DNA of 64,000 nucleotides from Agromyces humatus (GCF_021228295.1 NZ_JAJQPD010000006.1:62001-126000); one strand, 5' to 3'. Positions 52,681 to 62,783 are shown, counted from the first letter of the stretch. A program made the numbers and translations. The notes: a model not told the origin generated them from the letters alone.

Positions 52681-55178
52681 CGCTCAACGCCTGGGAGCTG
52701 CGAGACCTGCCCATCGGCACGGGAGACCCGGCCGTGCTGAGCGCCGACGCCGGGGACGACTGGATCCCGGCCGTCATCCCCGGAGGCGTGCACGAGTCGC
52801 TCATCGCAGCGGGGCGCCTCGTCGCCCCGCTGGGCGGTGACCATCTCGACGAGGCGCGCTGGGTGGAGCACCGCGACTGGTGGTACCGCGCGCGTTTCAT
52901 CGCACCGGATGCCGGACCTGAGGCATCCGTCGTGCTTGTCGCCGAGGGGCTCGACACGGTCGCCGACCTCTGGCTCGACGGCCGGCCCCTCGGCGGTCAT
53001 CGCAACCAGTTCCGGCCGGCGAAGTTCGACGTGACCGACCGCCTCGGCGACCCAGGTGCCCATCACGTGCTCCTGGTGCGATTCTCTCCTCCGCTGCCGC
53101 CCGGCGATGCCGGCCTCGACAACGGGCTGTGGGGTGCGGCGCGCCAAGCGGCCGGGGTGCGCAAGGCATCGTTCTCGTGGGGGTGGGACTTCGCGCCCCG
53201 CCTCCCGTCGATCGGCGTCGCCGCTCCGGTGCGGCTCGACGCGCGTTGCGGAGCCCGGATCACCGGCCACCACGCGGTGACTTCCTTCCTTGCCGGCGAT
53301 CACTCCCACGCTGAGGTCGCCGTGCGGGCCGAGATCGACACAATGGGTGCCTCGTGTCCGACCGTCGTCTTCATCCTTACCTCGCCGGGCGGCGTCATGC
53401 ACCGCGCCGAGGCACCCGTCGTCGCGGGGGCCGCGAGGGCGACGATCGCGATTCGAGACCCCGAACTGTGGTGGACGCACGACCTCGGCGCCCCGGCGCT
53501 CCATCGCCTGGACATCGAACTGCGCGACGCCGACCGGACCCTCGACCAGATGGACGCCCGTGTCGGCGTGCGCACGATCGCTCTCGACCGCTCCGATGAG
53601 CCGGTCGAGGGCGGGCGCCTCTTCCGGTTCGTGCTCAACGGCGTGCCGCTGTTCGTCCGCGGGGCGAACTGGGTGCCGCCCAGTCCGCTGGTCGGGGCTC
53701 CCGCCGAGACGCTGCGTCGCGAGCTCGTCCTACGCGCCCGCGAGGGCGGGATGTCGATGCTGCGCGTGTGGGGCGGCGGCATCTACGAGCACGAGGCGTT
53801 CTACGACGCTTGCGACGATCTGGGCATCCTCGTCTGGCAGGACTTCATGTTCGCGTGCATGGCGTATCCCGGGGACGACCCCACGTTCGTGGCCGAGGTA
53901 GAGGCGGAGGCACGCCACCAGGTGCAACGTCTGCGCAGCCGCCCGTGCCTCGCGCTGTGGTGCGGCAACAACGAGGTTGAGGCGCTCGAACTCATCGGTC
54001 GCGCGAATGGCGCGCCCCCGCGAGAGTGGGGCGAACGCCTCTTCCACGACCTGCTGCCCGCGGTCGTCGCCGAGCTCGACGGGTCCACGCCGTACTGGCC
54101 GGGCAGCCCCTGGGGTGATCCAGCCTCCGCCGAGGTGAACGGGGTACGTGACGGCGACCGCCACGACTGGGAGGTCTGGCACGGCAACACGCTCGCGCCG
54201 TATTTCACCGGTGGCGACCGCGCATACCCGACCGACGGCGATCGCCGCCACTGGCGTCGCTACGCCGACGACACTGGCAGATTCGTGAGCGAGTTGGGCA
54301 TCCTGGCCGCACCTGATCGCGCGACACTCGACCGGTGGATGCCGGGGGCGGAGCTGCACGACGAGACGTTCGATGCGCACCTGACCGATCGCCCGAACAC
54401 CAAGGTCGAGGAGCTTCTCGCCGTGACGACGGGATTGCCCGCGGATCTCGACGAGTACATCTCGCTCACGCAGTCGTTGCAGGCGGAGGCGCTGCTCTTC
54501 GCGTACGAGCACTTCCGTCGCCGGCAGCCCCGCACGGCCGGCGCGCTCGTCTGGCAGCTCAACGACTGCTGGCCCGCGGTGTCATGGTCGATGCTCGACG
54601 TCGACGGCGTGCCCAAGGCGGCGTACTACGCCTTCGTGCGCGCTGCCGCGCCGCTCACGGTCAGCTTGCGCCCGACGGACGACGACGGCATTGAACTGTG
54701 GCTCGTCAACAACACCCGCGCACGACGGACCGTCGACGTCGACGTCGAACTCGGCACGTTCGACGGCGCCGAACGCCGCACGGAGCGTCTCACCGCGAGC
54801 GCTGATCCAGGCGAATCCCGAATCGTCTGGACCGGAAGCGTGCCTCACGACGCCCGGCACTACGCCTGGGCGTCGAGCCCCGACGGAACCTTCCCGTCTG
54901 CGCGTCGTCATTTCGCCGAGCTCGGTGTCCTCGAGCTCGGCGTGAGCCGCCTCGACGCGATCGCTGGCGATGGCGGGATAGATATCACGTCGCACGGGTA
55001 CAGCTACGGAGTGCGCATCTCGCAGCCGGTGCCGGGCATGCGGCTGAGCGACAACCACTTCGACCTGCGCGACGGCGAACGCCGCCGCATCCAGGTCACC
55101 GGCGCCGACGCTTCGTCCCTGACCGTCACCGCCACCGTGCCCCACGCTCGAGCGGGTCTGAGCCTCGAGCAGGGCTGA
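52677..55178 (+). CDS. Glycoside hydrolase family 2 beta-mannosidase
   Basis: An 833-residue cytosolic exo-beta-mannosidase. The jelly-roll domain comes first (WELRDLPIG, IPGGVHESLIAAGRL, DWWYRARF), then Ig-like domains. The TIM barrel (about 320-640) has VRGANWVPPSPL, MLRVWGGGIYEHEAFYDACDDLGILVWQDFMFAC, the acid/base Glu in WCGNNE (about 433) and the nucleophile Glu in FVSELGILA (about 539). VWQLNDCWPAVSWSMLD is also typical. It removes mannose from the non-reducing end of manno-oligosaccharides imported by the nearby ABC system. No signal peptide is present. The start overlaps the preceding short ORF by 4 nt. Confidence 0.94.
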   Translation: MTLNAWELRDLPIGTGDPAVLSADAGDDWIPAVIPGGVHESLIAAGRLVAPLGGDHLDEARWVEHRDWWYRARFIAPDAGPEASVVLVAEGLDTVADLWLDGRPLGGHRNQFRPAKFDVTDRLGDPGAHHVLLVRFSPPLPPGDAGLDNGLWGAARQAAGVRKASFSWGWDFAPRLPSIGVAAPVRLDARCGARITGHHAVTSFLAGDHSHAEVAVRAEIDTMGASCPTVVFILTSPGGVMHRAEAPVVAGAARATIAIRDPELWWTHDLGAPALHRLDIELRDADRTLDQMDARVGVRTIALDRSDEPVEGGRLFRFVLNGVPLFVRGANWVPPSPLVGAPAETLRRELVLRAREGGMSMLRVWGGGIYEHEAFYDACDDLGILVWQDFMFACMAYPGDDPTFVAEVEAEARHQVQRLRSRPCLALWCGNNEVEALELIGRANGAPPREWGERLFHDLLPAVVAELDGSTPYWPGSPWGDPASAEVNGVRDGDRHDWEVWHGNTLAPYFTGGDRAYPTDGDRRHWRRYADDTGRFVSELGILAAPDRATLDRWMPGAELHDETFDAHLTDRPNTKVEELLAVTTGLPADLDEYISLTQSLQAEALLFAYEHFRRRQPRTAGALVWQLNDCWPAVSWSMLDVDGVPKAAYYAFVRAAAPLTVSLRPTDDDGIELWLVNNTRARRTVDVDVELGTFDGAERRTERLTASADPGESRIVWTGSVPHDARHYAWASSPDGTFPSARRHFAELGVLELGVSRLDAIAGDGGIDITSHGYSYGVRISQPVPGMRLSDNHFDLRDGERRRIQVTGADASSLTVTATVPHARAGLSLEQG

Positions 55179-55196
55179 GGAGGACCACTTGACCGA

Positions 55197-55498
55197 GTGG
55201 ACGTCGAAGTCGATCGGGACCCGATCACGGTGGCTTGGTTCGGCCGGGCCGGCGACGGCGCCGCGAACATGCTCTACGAGGCCGCGCACGCGCAGGCCGC
55301 CTGGAGTCGCAGCCACGACTGGCCACCGCGAATCACCGCGTTCGGCGGGGAGCCGCTCATTCGACGGATCCTCGACCCCGACGGGCACCTCGCGTTCTGA
55401 AGCGAGCACCGGCACGGGGGCACTTCCCGGCGATGGAGGCGCCCGACGCCCTCATCGGCGACCTCCGGGCGTACTTCGCCCGCCTGCTCACCGTGTGA
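55197..55498 (+). pseudogene. Decayed C-terminus of an epoxide hydrolase-like alpha/beta hydrolase
   Basis: The sequence reads ITVAWFGRAGDGAANMLYEA and onward, typical of the last third of EphX1-type epoxide hydrolases. At 55398-55400 a TGA stands where LAFW would need TGG. Further on the frame moves by one base near the GGGGG run (about 55416) and continues GHFPAMEAPDALIGDLRAYF to a stop at 55496-55498. GGHF-x-A-x-E-x-P is the conserved end of that family, holding the catalytic His. One nonsense change and one frameshift thus separate pieces of a single former gene. Its N-terminal two thirds are missing; the GH2 gene ends just before, in the same frame. Confidence 0.68.
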
Positions 55499-55504
55499 CG
55501 CCGG

Positions 55505-56434
55505 TCACGGATGCTGCGGCTGCTCGCGCTCGGCGCGACCCGCGGGCTCGAGCTGGAACGTGGAGTGCGCGACGTCGAAGTGGTCGGCGAGGCATCCGCC
55601 GAGTTCATCGAGCAGGGCACCCGTTCCGCCGGACTCGAAGACCGATGGCTGGACCTCGATATGGGCGCTGAACACCGGGGAGCCCGACGTGATCTGCCAC
55701 ACGTGCACGTCGTGCACCGCGACGACTCCGGGGGCGCCGAGCAGGTGCTCGCGGATCTCGGCGACGTCGGTATCGGCGGGCGCCGATTCGAAGAGCACGT
55801 GCATCACGTCGCGCAGCAGTGACACCGCTCGCGGCACGATGAGCACTGCGATCGCTATCGACGCGATCGGGTCGGCGGCATCGAAGCCGGTGGCGACGAT
55901 CACGACCGCCGCGACGATCACGAGCGCCGAGCCGATGAGGTCGCCGAGCACCTCGAGGTAGGCGCCGCGCATGTTGATCGAGTCCTTGGCGCCACCGCGC
56001 AGCACGAGCATCGCGGCGATGTTCGCGAGCAGTCCGAGCACGGCGACGACGAGCATCGGCACACCCTGCACCTCATGCGCCTCGCCCTCGGCGCCGCTGA
56101 GCAGGCGACCGATCGCCGAGACGGTCACCGACACCGCGACGACGATGAGGATCACCCCGTTCACCAGCGCGCCGAGCACCTCTGCGCGCCGGTACCCGTA
56201 GGTCTGGCGGTCGGTCGCCGGCCGCGCCGCGACCATCGCCGCGACGAGCGCGACCACGAGGCCGATGAGATCGCTCGCCATATGACCCGCGTCGGCGAGC
56301 AGCGCGAGCGAGCCGCTCAGGATGCCGCCGACCACCTGCACGAGCATGAACGCGCCGATGATCGCGATCGCCACCCGGAGCCGAGCGCGATTGGTCGCCC
56401 CGTGAGCGTGTGCGTGATCGTGCGAGTGCGCCAT
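55505..56434 (-). CDS. Cation diffusion facilitator, CzcD/ZitB-like metal exporter
   Basis: A 309-residue, six-helix metal/proton antiporter. A His-rich N-terminus (HSHDHAHAHG) binds metal. Helix 2 carries DAGHMASD (HxxxD) and helix 5 carries EVLGD, with Glu where Zn-type members often have His. The C-terminal cytosolic domain (about 215-300) has the dimerisation fold with VHDVHVWQITSG. Zinc, cobalt or cadmium are likely substrates; the helix-5 change could shift specificity. It stands alone. Confidence 0.92.
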   Translation of the reverse strand: MAHSHDHAHAHGATNRARLRVAIAIIGAFMLVQVVGGILSGSLALLADAGHMASDLIGLVVALVAAMVAARPATDRQTYGYRRAEVLGALVNGVILIVVAVSVTVSAIGRLLSGAEGEAHEVQGVPMLVVAVLGLLANIAAMLVLRGGAKDSINMRGAYLEVLGDLIGSALVIVAAVVIVATGFDAADPIASIAIAVLIVPRAVSLLRDVMHVLFESAPADTDVAEIREHLLGAPGVVAVHDVHVWQITSGSPVFSAHIEVQPSVFESGGTGALLDELGGCLADHFDVAHSTFQLEPAGRAEREQPQHP

Positions 56435-56501
56435 GTCCCTTCCAGCGTAGGCGCGGATGTCGCGTGCACGCCGTGTTGGGAATGAGTCGCGTTCTCAGCT
56501 G

Positions 56502-57287
56502 TCACATGCCGGGGTCGCCGGATGGCCCCTCGGCTCGCGGGCCGCCCGGGGCACCCGGGGTGACCACGCCGGTCTCGTAGCCGAGCATGACGGCGTGCAC
56601 GCGGTCGCGCAGCCCGAGCTTCATGAGGACCCGGCTGACGTGCGTCTTCACCGTCGACTCCGCCAGGTAGAGCGTCGACGAGATCTCGGCATTGCTCAGG
56701 CCGCGCGCGATGGCCGTGAACACGTCGGCCTCCCGTTCGGTGAGCGCGGTGAGGCGCGGATCGTGGCGGCCCGGTCGGGCAGGGTGCGCGTCGGTCGCGG
56801 CGCGTGGTTGCCCCGGAGCGAGCGTGCCGTCGGCCGGCAGCTGGGCCCCGAACAGATCGAGCAGGCGTCGCGTGATGCGTGGCTCGACGATCGCGTCACC
56901 GGCGGCCACCGTGCGGATCGCGCTGACCAGTTCTGCGGGGGGCGCGTTCTTGAGCAGGAAGCCGCTCGCGCCGGCACGGAGCCCCGCGAACGCGTACTCG
57001 TCGAGGTCGAAGGTGGTGACGATGAGCACCCGGGTGGTCGCGGTGCGCGCGACGATGCGACCGGTCGCGGCGATCCCGTCCATCCCCGGCATCCGCACGT
57101 CCATGATCACGACGTCTGGCGCGAGCTCGGTCGCGAGTGCCACCGCCTGCGCCCCGTCGTCGGCTTCACCCACGACCTCGAGGTCGGGCTCGCTCTCGAG
57201 CACCATGCGGAATCCCAGCCGGATGAGCGGCTGGTCGTCGACGAGCAGCACGCGGAGGACCCCGGCAGCGTGCCGTTCGTCAGCCAT
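56502..57287 (-). CDS. LuxR/NarL-family response regulator
   Basis: 261 residues. The receiver starts RVLLVDDQPLIRLGFRMVLE with the acceptor Asp in VVIMDVRMPGMDG and Lys in FLLKNAPPAEL. A linker of about 40 residues, rich in Ala, Pro and Arg, is longer than usual. The C-terminal HTH (LTEREADVFTAIARGLSNAEISSTLYLAESTVKTHVSRVLMKLGLRDRVHAVML) is a full LuxR domain. ATG 57287 overlaps the kinase gene by 8 nt. It probably controls the ABC exporter operon it belongs to. Confidence 0.93.
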   Translation of the reverse strand: MADERHAAGVLRVLLVDDQPLIRLGFRMVLESEPDLEVVGEADDGAQAVALATELAPDVVIMDVRMPGMDGIAATGRIVARTATTRVLIVTTFDLDEYAFAGLRAGASGFLLKNAPPAELVSAIRTVAAGDAIVEPRITRRLLDLFGAQLPADGTLAPGQPRAATDAHPARPGRHDPRLTALTEREADVFTAIARGLSNAEISSTLYLAESTVKTHVSRVLMKLGLRDRVHAVMLGYETGVVTPGAPGGPRAEGPSGDPGM

Positions 57288-58581
57288 CGCCCGCACCTGC
57301 TCCCGTGGCACCATCGCCGGCCGCGGTACCGGTCGCGCCATGCGGGAGCACCGCGCGCACGCGCCATCCGCCCGCGTCAGCCGGTCCGGCCTCGACCGTG
57401 CCGCCGAACACCGCTGCCCGCTCGGTCATGCCGATGAGGCCGCGGCCGGACCCGACCGTCACCGCCGCGGGCGTGCCCGTGCCGTCGTCGGTCACTGTCA
57501 CGATCGTCGTCGTCGTCCCGTAGTCGATGGTGACGGCGACATGCTCCGCGTCGGGCGCGTAACGCAGCGCATTCGTCAGCGCCTCCTGCACGACGCGATA
57601 GACCGCGAGCTCGAGCGCGGCACTGGCGATCGGAGCACCGGTGACCGAGTACCGCACGGGGAGGCCGGCGGTGCGGAATCGGTCGACGAGGACGGCCAGA
57701 TCCGCGTATCCGGGGGCGGGCTCGCGACGCTGCGCGGCGTCGGTCGACTCGCGGAGCACCGACAGCGTTCGGTGCATGTCCCGCAGGGCCGACCTGCCGG
57801 TGTCGGTGAGCTGCGCCAGCGCCCGCCGCGCGCCCGCCGGGTCGCGCTCGAGCGTCGCATCCGCCCCGTCGGCGAGCGTGATCATGACGGACAGGCTGTG
57901 CGCGACGATGTCGTGCATCTCGCCGGCGATGCGGCTGCGCTCGGCGAGGGTCGCGATCTGCGCCTGGCTGTCGCGCTCGCGAGCGAGCTGCTCGGCGCGT
58001 TCGGTGAGCGCACGCACCCGTTCGGCGCGCTGCCAAGTGTTGGCACCGAGCAGCACGCCGACGGCGTCGGCCATCGCGATGGTGAGGAGCACGACGGGGA
58101 TATCGAAGGCGGTCGGCTCCCCGAGACTGGCGGCGAGCTGCGGAAGCCGCACGAAGAGGCTCACGACGGTCACCGCGAACGCCGCCGCTCCCGCGATCCA
58201 GCCCACGGTCGGCGAACGGAACGCCGCGACCGCGTACAACGCGATCGGCACGGCGAGGATGAGGTTCGACTGCGCCGAGAACGTGACGACCGTCGTGAGC
58301 AGCACGACCGCGACGAGCACGGTGAGCGGCGCCCGACGCCGGAACAGCAGCGCGACGGCCGTGCCGGCGATCGTGACGACGTCCCAGACCGTGACTGCGG
58401 CTTGACCGGCAGCGACCTCGGAGGCGAGCGTCGCGGCGACGATCGCCGTGAAGACGAGCGAGACCGCCACGTCGACGAGCCACGGTCGCGCCCGGAGGAA
58501 GCGCCGCGGGGCGCCGGCGGGCGGGGACCCATCGGCCGACGGGACGTGTGCCCGATCAGCCGAGGGACCCCGCATGGCCAT
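57280..58581 (-). CDS. Sensor histidine kinase (HisKA_3/NarX type)
   Basis: A 433-residue membrane kinase. Four to six N-terminal helices (about 34-170) form the sensing part, with very short outer loops, suggesting an intramembrane signal. The DHp domain has ERSRIAGEMHDIVAHSLSVMI with the phospho-His, and the HATPase domain has VVQEALTNALRYAP and GRGLIGMTERAAVFGG. The tail is a Gly/Ala-rich repeat (TGTAAGDGATGAGAGDG). The ATG shares one base with the stop of the ABC permease gene. Confidence 0.92.
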   Translation of the reverse strand: MAMRGPSADRAHVPSADGSPPAGAPRRFLRARPWLVDVAVSLVFTAIVAATLASEVAAGQAAVTVWDVVTIAGTAVALLFRRRAPLTVLVAVVLLTTVVTFSAQSNLILAVPIALYAVAAFRSPTVGWIAGAAAFAVTVVSLFVRLPQLAASLGEPTAFDIPVVLLTIAMADAVGVLLGANTWQRAERVRALTERAEQLARERDSQAQIATLAERSRIAGEMHDIVAHSLSVMITLADGADATLERDPAGARRALAQLTDTGRSALRDMHRTLSVLRESTDAAQRREPAPGYADLAVLVDRFRTAGLPVRYSVTGAPIASAALELAVYRVVQEALTNALRYAPDAEHVAVTIDYGTTTTIVTVTDDGTGTPAAVTVGSGRGLIGMTERAAVFGGTVEAGPADAGGWRVRAVLPHGATGTAAGDGATGAGAGDG

Positions 58582-59396
58582 CACACGTCTCGTCTCTTGA
58601 AGGGCATTCCGCCCAGGACTGCCGCCCCTGCGGTCCACCCGAGGAGGACGAGTCCCCCGGTGACGATCGGCTGCCAGCCGACCTGGGCTGCGGATTGGAA
58701 CAGCATCATACCCGCGGAGCTCGGCAGCGCTGCGGCGACGGTCGCGCCGATGCCGGGAATGATCGGAACCAGCGCCGGCGCGAACACGAGCAGGCCGAGC
58801 ACGACGCCCATCGCCGCCGCGGTGCCGCGGAACAGTGATGCGATCGCGGTCGACAGGACGGCGATGAGGCCGAGGAACACTGCTCCGCCGGCGAGCGACT
58901 GGAGCACTTCCGCGTCGAAGAACGACGAGTCGAGCCCGAGTCCGGCGAGCGCCGGCTGCACGATGAGCACGGCCGCGGTTCCGACGACGAGCGCGATCAG
59001 GACGCCGATGCTCGCCGACACGAGGAGCTTCGCCGCGTAGACGGGAGTGCGCCGAGGCACCGCGGCCAGTGTCGTGGCGAGCAGACCGGTGGCGCGCTCG
59101 GGGCTCACGGCGAGCACCCCGAGGATCGCGACGAGTGCGTACGCGAACATGAAGGCGAGGCCCAGGACACCGACGCTCGGCGTCGCGCCGTAGTTCTCGG
59201 TGACGAGGCCGTTGGGGTCGGGGACGTCCGCCGCGGGCGCGAGCAGGACGAGGTAGAGGATGCCGACCGCGAAGAGCAGGGTGACGGCCAGGGTGAGGGC
59301 GGCCGTCCAGTACGTCGAGCGGACGGTCCCGGTCTTGATCCATTCGGAACGGATGACTCGCGCGAAGGTGACGCGCGGCGCGATCGAGGTGGACAT
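58581..59396 (-). CDS. ABC-2 type transporter permease
   Basis: A 271-residue membrane subunit of an export ABC system. The N-terminus TFARVIRSEWIKTGTVRSTYWT is typical, followed by six helices, with LAVSPERATGLLATTLAAVPRRTPVYAAKL as the conserved cytosolic loop. Such permeases move peptides or lipids out of the cell or give resistance to antimicrobial peptides. It is encoded 50 nt after its ATPase and coupled to the kinase gene. Confidence 0.9.
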   Translation of the reverse strand: MSTSIAPRVTFARVIRSEWIKTGTVRSTYWTAALTLAVTLLFAVGILYLVLLAPAADVPDPNGLVTENYGATPSVGVLGLAFMFAYALVAILGVLAVSPERATGLLATTLAAVPRRTPVYAAKLLVSASIGVLIALVVGTAAVLIVQPALAGLGLDSSFFDAEVLQSLAGGAVFLGLIAVLSTAIASLFRGTAAAMGVVLGLLVFAPALVPIIPGIGATVAAALPSSAGMMLFQSAAQVGWQPIVTGGLVLLGWTAGAAVLGGMPFKRRDV

Positions 59397-59446
59397 GGGG
59401 CTGGATCTCCTGGGTTCTCGTGGTTCCGGTGCGTGGGTCCGGAACA

Positions 59447-60364
59447 TCATCGGGTCGCCGCCGGGACCGCCTGGTACTCCAGCGCGGCGTCGGTCAGCGA
59501 GAGGTAGGCCTCCTCGAGGGAGGCGGTGCGGGTTGCGAGCTCGTGCAGGAGCACGCCGCGATCGCGGGCGACGGCGGCGATCGTCGCGGCATCGAGCCCG
59601 GTGATCTCGAGCTCCCCCGGGGCCACGCTCGTGACCGTCACCGCGGGGGCGGCGAGCGCGGCAGCCAGTCGGTCGGCGTCCGGGGTCTTCACTCCGACGC
59701 GTGTCGCGCCGACTCCGGCGAGCACCTGCTGCATGGGCGCGTCGGCGATGAGGCGGCCGCGGCCGATCACGATGAGATGGTCGGCGGTCTGTGCCATCTC
59801 GCTCATGAGGTGCGACGAGAGGAACACGGTGCGGCCCTCGGCGGCGAGCGCGCGCAGGAAGTGGCGCACCCACATGATGCCATCCGGGTCGAGTCCGTTG
59901 ATCGGCTCGTCGAGGACGATGGTCTGCGGGTCGCCGAGGAGTGCGGCGGCGAGGCCGAGGCGCTGCGCCATTCCCATCGAGTACGAGCCGACGCGTCGCT
60001 TCGCGACGCCCTCCATTCCCGTGAGATGCAGCACCTCGTCGACCCGCGCACGCCCGAAGCCGTGGGTGGCGGCGAGCGCGCGCAGGTGCGCACGCGCGGT
60101 GCGGCCGGGGTGGACGGCACCGGGACCGAGGAGCGTGCCGACCTCGGTGAGCGGGGCGGCGTGGTCGGCGATCGGCCGCCCATTCACCCTGGTTGTTCCG
60201 GACGTGGGCCGGACGAGGCCGGCGATGGCCCGCATGGCCGTCGACTTCCCGGCGCCGTTCGGTCCGAGGAACCCGGTGACGGTACCGGGGCGAACGGTGA
60301 ACGACAGGTCGTCGACCGCGGTCGTGGCGCCGAAGCGCTTGGTGAGATGTTCGACTTCGATCAT
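59447..60364 (-). CDS. ABC transporter ATP-binding protein
   Basis: A 305-residue ATPase of the CcmA/DrrA-like exporter branch. Walker A GPNGAGKS (about 36), signature YSMGMAQRLGLA (a common variant of LSGGQ), Walker B IVLDEPINGLDPDG, and an H-loop SSHLMSE are intact. A C-terminal domain (about 215-305) is typical of this branch. ATG 60364 is chosen since MIEVEHLTKRFG is the usual start; an upstream in-frame ATG at 60400 lacks support. It is first in a four-gene operon: ATPase, permease, kinase, regulator. Confidence 0.92.
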   Translation of the reverse strand: MIEVEHLTKRFGATTAVDDLSFTVRPGTVTGFLGPNGAGKSTAMRAIAGLVRPTSGTTRVNGRPIADHAAPLTEVGTLLGPGAVHPGRTARAHLRALAATHGFGRARVDEVLHLTGMEGVAKRRVGSYSMGMAQRLGLAAALLGDPQTIVLDEPINGLDPDGIMWVRHFLRALAAEGRTVFLSSHLMSEMAQTADHLIVIGRGRLIADAPMQQVLAGVGATRVGVKTPDADRLAAALAAPAVTVTSVAPGELEITGLDAATIAAVARDRGVLLHELATRTASLEEAYLSLTDAALEYQAVPAATR

Positions 60365-60527
60365 GATGATCGACGGTTCCCTTCGAATCGGATGCCCCAC
60401 CGGGAGGTCCCGGGCGGGAGTTCGTGATTCGAAGGTAGGAAGCGGGGTCGCCGACGTCGTCAGTCCACCGTGCCGAGATCGGGTCGCCGTGGTACCGCGG
60501 GAGGAGTCCCGGGGTGCCGTCTTCGGG

Positions 60528-61148
60528 TCAGCCGGCGAGCTGGGCGGCCACTCGCTCGAGCTCGGGCATGAGTGCGGCGAACGCGCGGGCCCGGTGGCTC
60601 TGTTCGTCCTTCTGCTCGGGCCGCAGCTCGGCTGACGTGACTTCGAGCCCTTCGGGCTCGAAGATCGGGTCGTAGCCGAACCCGTGCGATCCGCGCGGCT
60701 CGTAGGCGAGGTTGCCGCGCCAGCGGCCCTCGGCGACGAACTCGTGCCCGCCGGGCAGCACGGTGTCGGGCACGACGAGCGCGATGGTGCACCGGAACTC
60801 GGCGCCCCGGTGGGGGCGGCGGATGTCGGCGACCTGGTCGAGCAGCAGGCGCACGTTGGCCTCGTCGCCGGCCGCCGACCCGGCCCACCGTGCCGAGAAG
60901 ATCCCGGGGGCGCCGCCCATGACGTCGACCACGATGCCCGAGTCGTCGGCGAGGGCGATGCGGCCGGTGTGAGCTGCCGCCGTGCGCGCCTTGATGAACG
61001 CGTTCTCGGCGAACGTCAGCCCTGCTTCGACCGGCTCGGGCCCGTCGTACGCCAGCACCGAGGCCTGCGGCATCCGATCGCCGATGATGCGCTGGAACTC
61101 GCGCACCTTCTTCGCGTTGTGGCTCGCGAGCACGAACTCGAGGCTCAT
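60528..61148 (-). CDS. rdgB: XTP/dITP diphosphatase (RdgB/HAM1 family)
   Basis: A 206-residue house-cleaning enzyme that removes deaminated purine nucleotides. [52 protein letters not shown] and [12 protein letters not shown] form the full family set, with metal-binding Glu and Asp. The start overlaps the rph stop by 4 nt. rph-rdgB linkage is common in bacteria. Confidence 0.95.
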   Translation of the reverse strand: MSLEFVLASHNAKKVREFQRIIGDRMPQASVLAYDGPEPVEAGLTFAENAFIKARTAAAHTGRIALADDSGIVVDVMGGAPGIFSARWAGSAAGDEANVRLLLDQVADIRRPHRGAEFRCTIALVVPDTVLPGGHEFVAEGRWRGNLAYEPRGSHGFGYDPIFEPEGLEVTSAELRPEQKDEQSHRARAFAALMPELERVAAQLAG

Positions 61149-61924
61149 GCGCCCGCCACAGCCTCGGCGCTCGCGGCGAGCGCGGCGACCTGCAGGCGTG
61201 TGAGCTCGTCGGTGCCGGCGAGGGCGAGGTCGAGCAGCGCGTCGAGCTCACGCCGGTCGAACGGCGCGGCCTCGGCCGTGCCCTGCACCTCGACGAACAG
61301 CCCGCGGCCGGTGGCGACCACGTTCATGTCGGTCTCGGCACGCACGTCTTCGGTGTAGGCGAGATCGAGCATGGGCGTGCCGTCGATGATGCCGACCGAG
61401 ACGGCCGCGACGGTGTCGATGAGCGGCTTGGCCTTCTGGCCGATGAACTTCTGCTCTCGGGCCCACTCGATCGCATCGGCGAGCGCGATGTAGGCGCCCG
61501 TGATGGCGGCCGTGCGGGTGCCCCCGTCGGCCTGCAGCACGTCGCAGTCGATCTGGATCGTGTTCTCGCCGAGTCCCTTCATGTCGACCACGGCGCGCAG
61601 GCTGCGGCCGATGAGCCGGCTGATCTCGTGCGTGCGACCGCCGATGCGCCCCTTCACCGATTCGCGGTCGTTGCGGGTGTTCGTCGAGCGCGGCAGCATC
61701 GCGTATTCGGCGGTGACCCACCCCTTGCCCTTGCCGGTCATCCAGCGCGGCACGCCGTTCGTGAACGACGCGGTGCACAGCACCTTCGTGTTGCCGAACG
61801 AGATGAGCGCACTGCCCTCGGCGTGGGCGCTCCAGCCGCGTTCGATGGTGACCTCGCGCAGTCGGTCGGGCGTGCGCCCGTCGGCGCGCACGATGGTCGT
61901 GGGGGTTACGGATGCCTCGGTCAT
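61145..61924 (-). CDS. rph: Ribonuclease PH
   Basis: A 259-residue phosphorolytic exoribonuclease that trims tRNA 3' ends. [57 protein letters not shown], and [15 protein letters not shown] segments match. The phosphate-binding Arg residues are present. It is coupled at both ends: its ATG overlaps the murI stop and its stop overlaps the rdgB start. Confidence 0.96.
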   Translation of the reverse strand: MTEASVTPTTIVRADGRTPDRLREVTIERGWSAHAEGSALISFGNTKVLCTASFTNGVPRWMTGKGKGWVTAEYAMLPRSTNTRNDRESVKGRIGGRTHEISRLIGRSLRAVVDMKGLGENTIQIDCDVLQADGGTRTAAITGAYIALADAIEWAREQKFIGQKAKPLIDTVAAVSVGIIDGTPMLDLAYTEDVRAETDMNVVATGRGLFVEVQGTAEAAPFDRRELDALLDLALAGTDELTRLQVAALAASAEAVAGA

Positions 61925-62772
61925 GCGGTTTCGCTCTCCTGTCGAAGCTGTTCGCGGTCGGGGATGGTGAGGGCGCCGGTGTGCACGAGTTCGACGCTCG
62001 GGATCTCGGGGGCGATGAGCCGGTGCGCAAGGTCGAGGAACGCGCTCGTCGAGTCGCCCGTGGCCTCGTAGCGGTAGGTGGGCGGGGTCGATGCGCGACG
62101 CTCGAGCCCGGTCGAGACGAGCACGCGGTACACGTCGTTCGCGGTCTCGACATCGCTCGAGACGAGCGTGACCTCTTCGCCCATGACGTACGAGATCGCG
62201 CCCTTGAGGAACGGGTAGTGCGTGCAGCCGAGCACGAGGGTGTCGACGTCGGCGGCCTTCAGCGGGGCCAGGTAGTCCCCCGCGACGGCCAGGAGCTCGT
62301 CACCCGTGGTGATGCCCGCCTCGACGAACTCCACGAATCGCGGGCACGCCTGCGAGAAGAGCTCGAGGTGCGGCGCCGCGGCGAACGCGTCGTCGTAAGC
62401 ACGCGAGCCGATGGTGCCCGCGGTGCCGATGACGCCGACCCTGCCGGTCTTCGTGGCCGCGACTGCTCGGCGCACCGCCGGCTGGATCACCTCGACGACC
62501 GGCACGTCGTAACGCTCGCGGGCATCGCGCAGCATCGCCGCCGAGGCCGTGTTGCACGCGATCACGAGCATCTTCACGCCCTGCGCGACGAGGTCGTCGA
62601 GCACGGCCAGCGCATAGCCGCGCACGTCGGCGATCTTCTTGGGGCCATACGGCGAGTGCTCGAGGTCGCCGACGTAGAGGATCGACTCGTTGGGCAGCTG
62701 GTCTTTCACCGCCCGGGCGACGGTGAGCCCGCCGACCCCGGAGTCGAAGATCCCGATCGGTGCGTCCGTCAC
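61921..62772 (-). CDS. murI: Glutamate racemase
   Basis: A 283-residue enzyme that makes D-glutamate for peptidoglycan. The two catalytic cysteines lie in VIACNTASA and [22 protein letters not shown] at the N-terminus and [11 protein letters not shown] are the other hallmarks. GTG 62772 is chosen because the conserved N-terminus follows it directly. It leads the murI-rph-rdgB operon. Confidence 0.95.
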   Translation of the reverse strand: MTDAPIGIFDSGVGGLTVARAVKDQLPNESILYVGDLEHSPYGPKKIADVRGYALAVLDDLVAQGVKMLVIACNTASAAMLRDARERYDVPVVEVIQPAVRRAVAATKTGRVGVIGTAGTIGSRAYDDAFAAAPHLELFSQACPRFVEFVEAGITTGDELLAVAGDYLAPLKAADVDTLVLGCTHYPFLKGAISYVMGEEVTLVSSDVETANDVYRVLVSTGLERRASTPPTYRYEATGDSTSAFLDLAHRLIAPEIPSVELVHTGALTIPDREQLRQESETA

Positions 62773-62783
62773 GACATCCAAGC

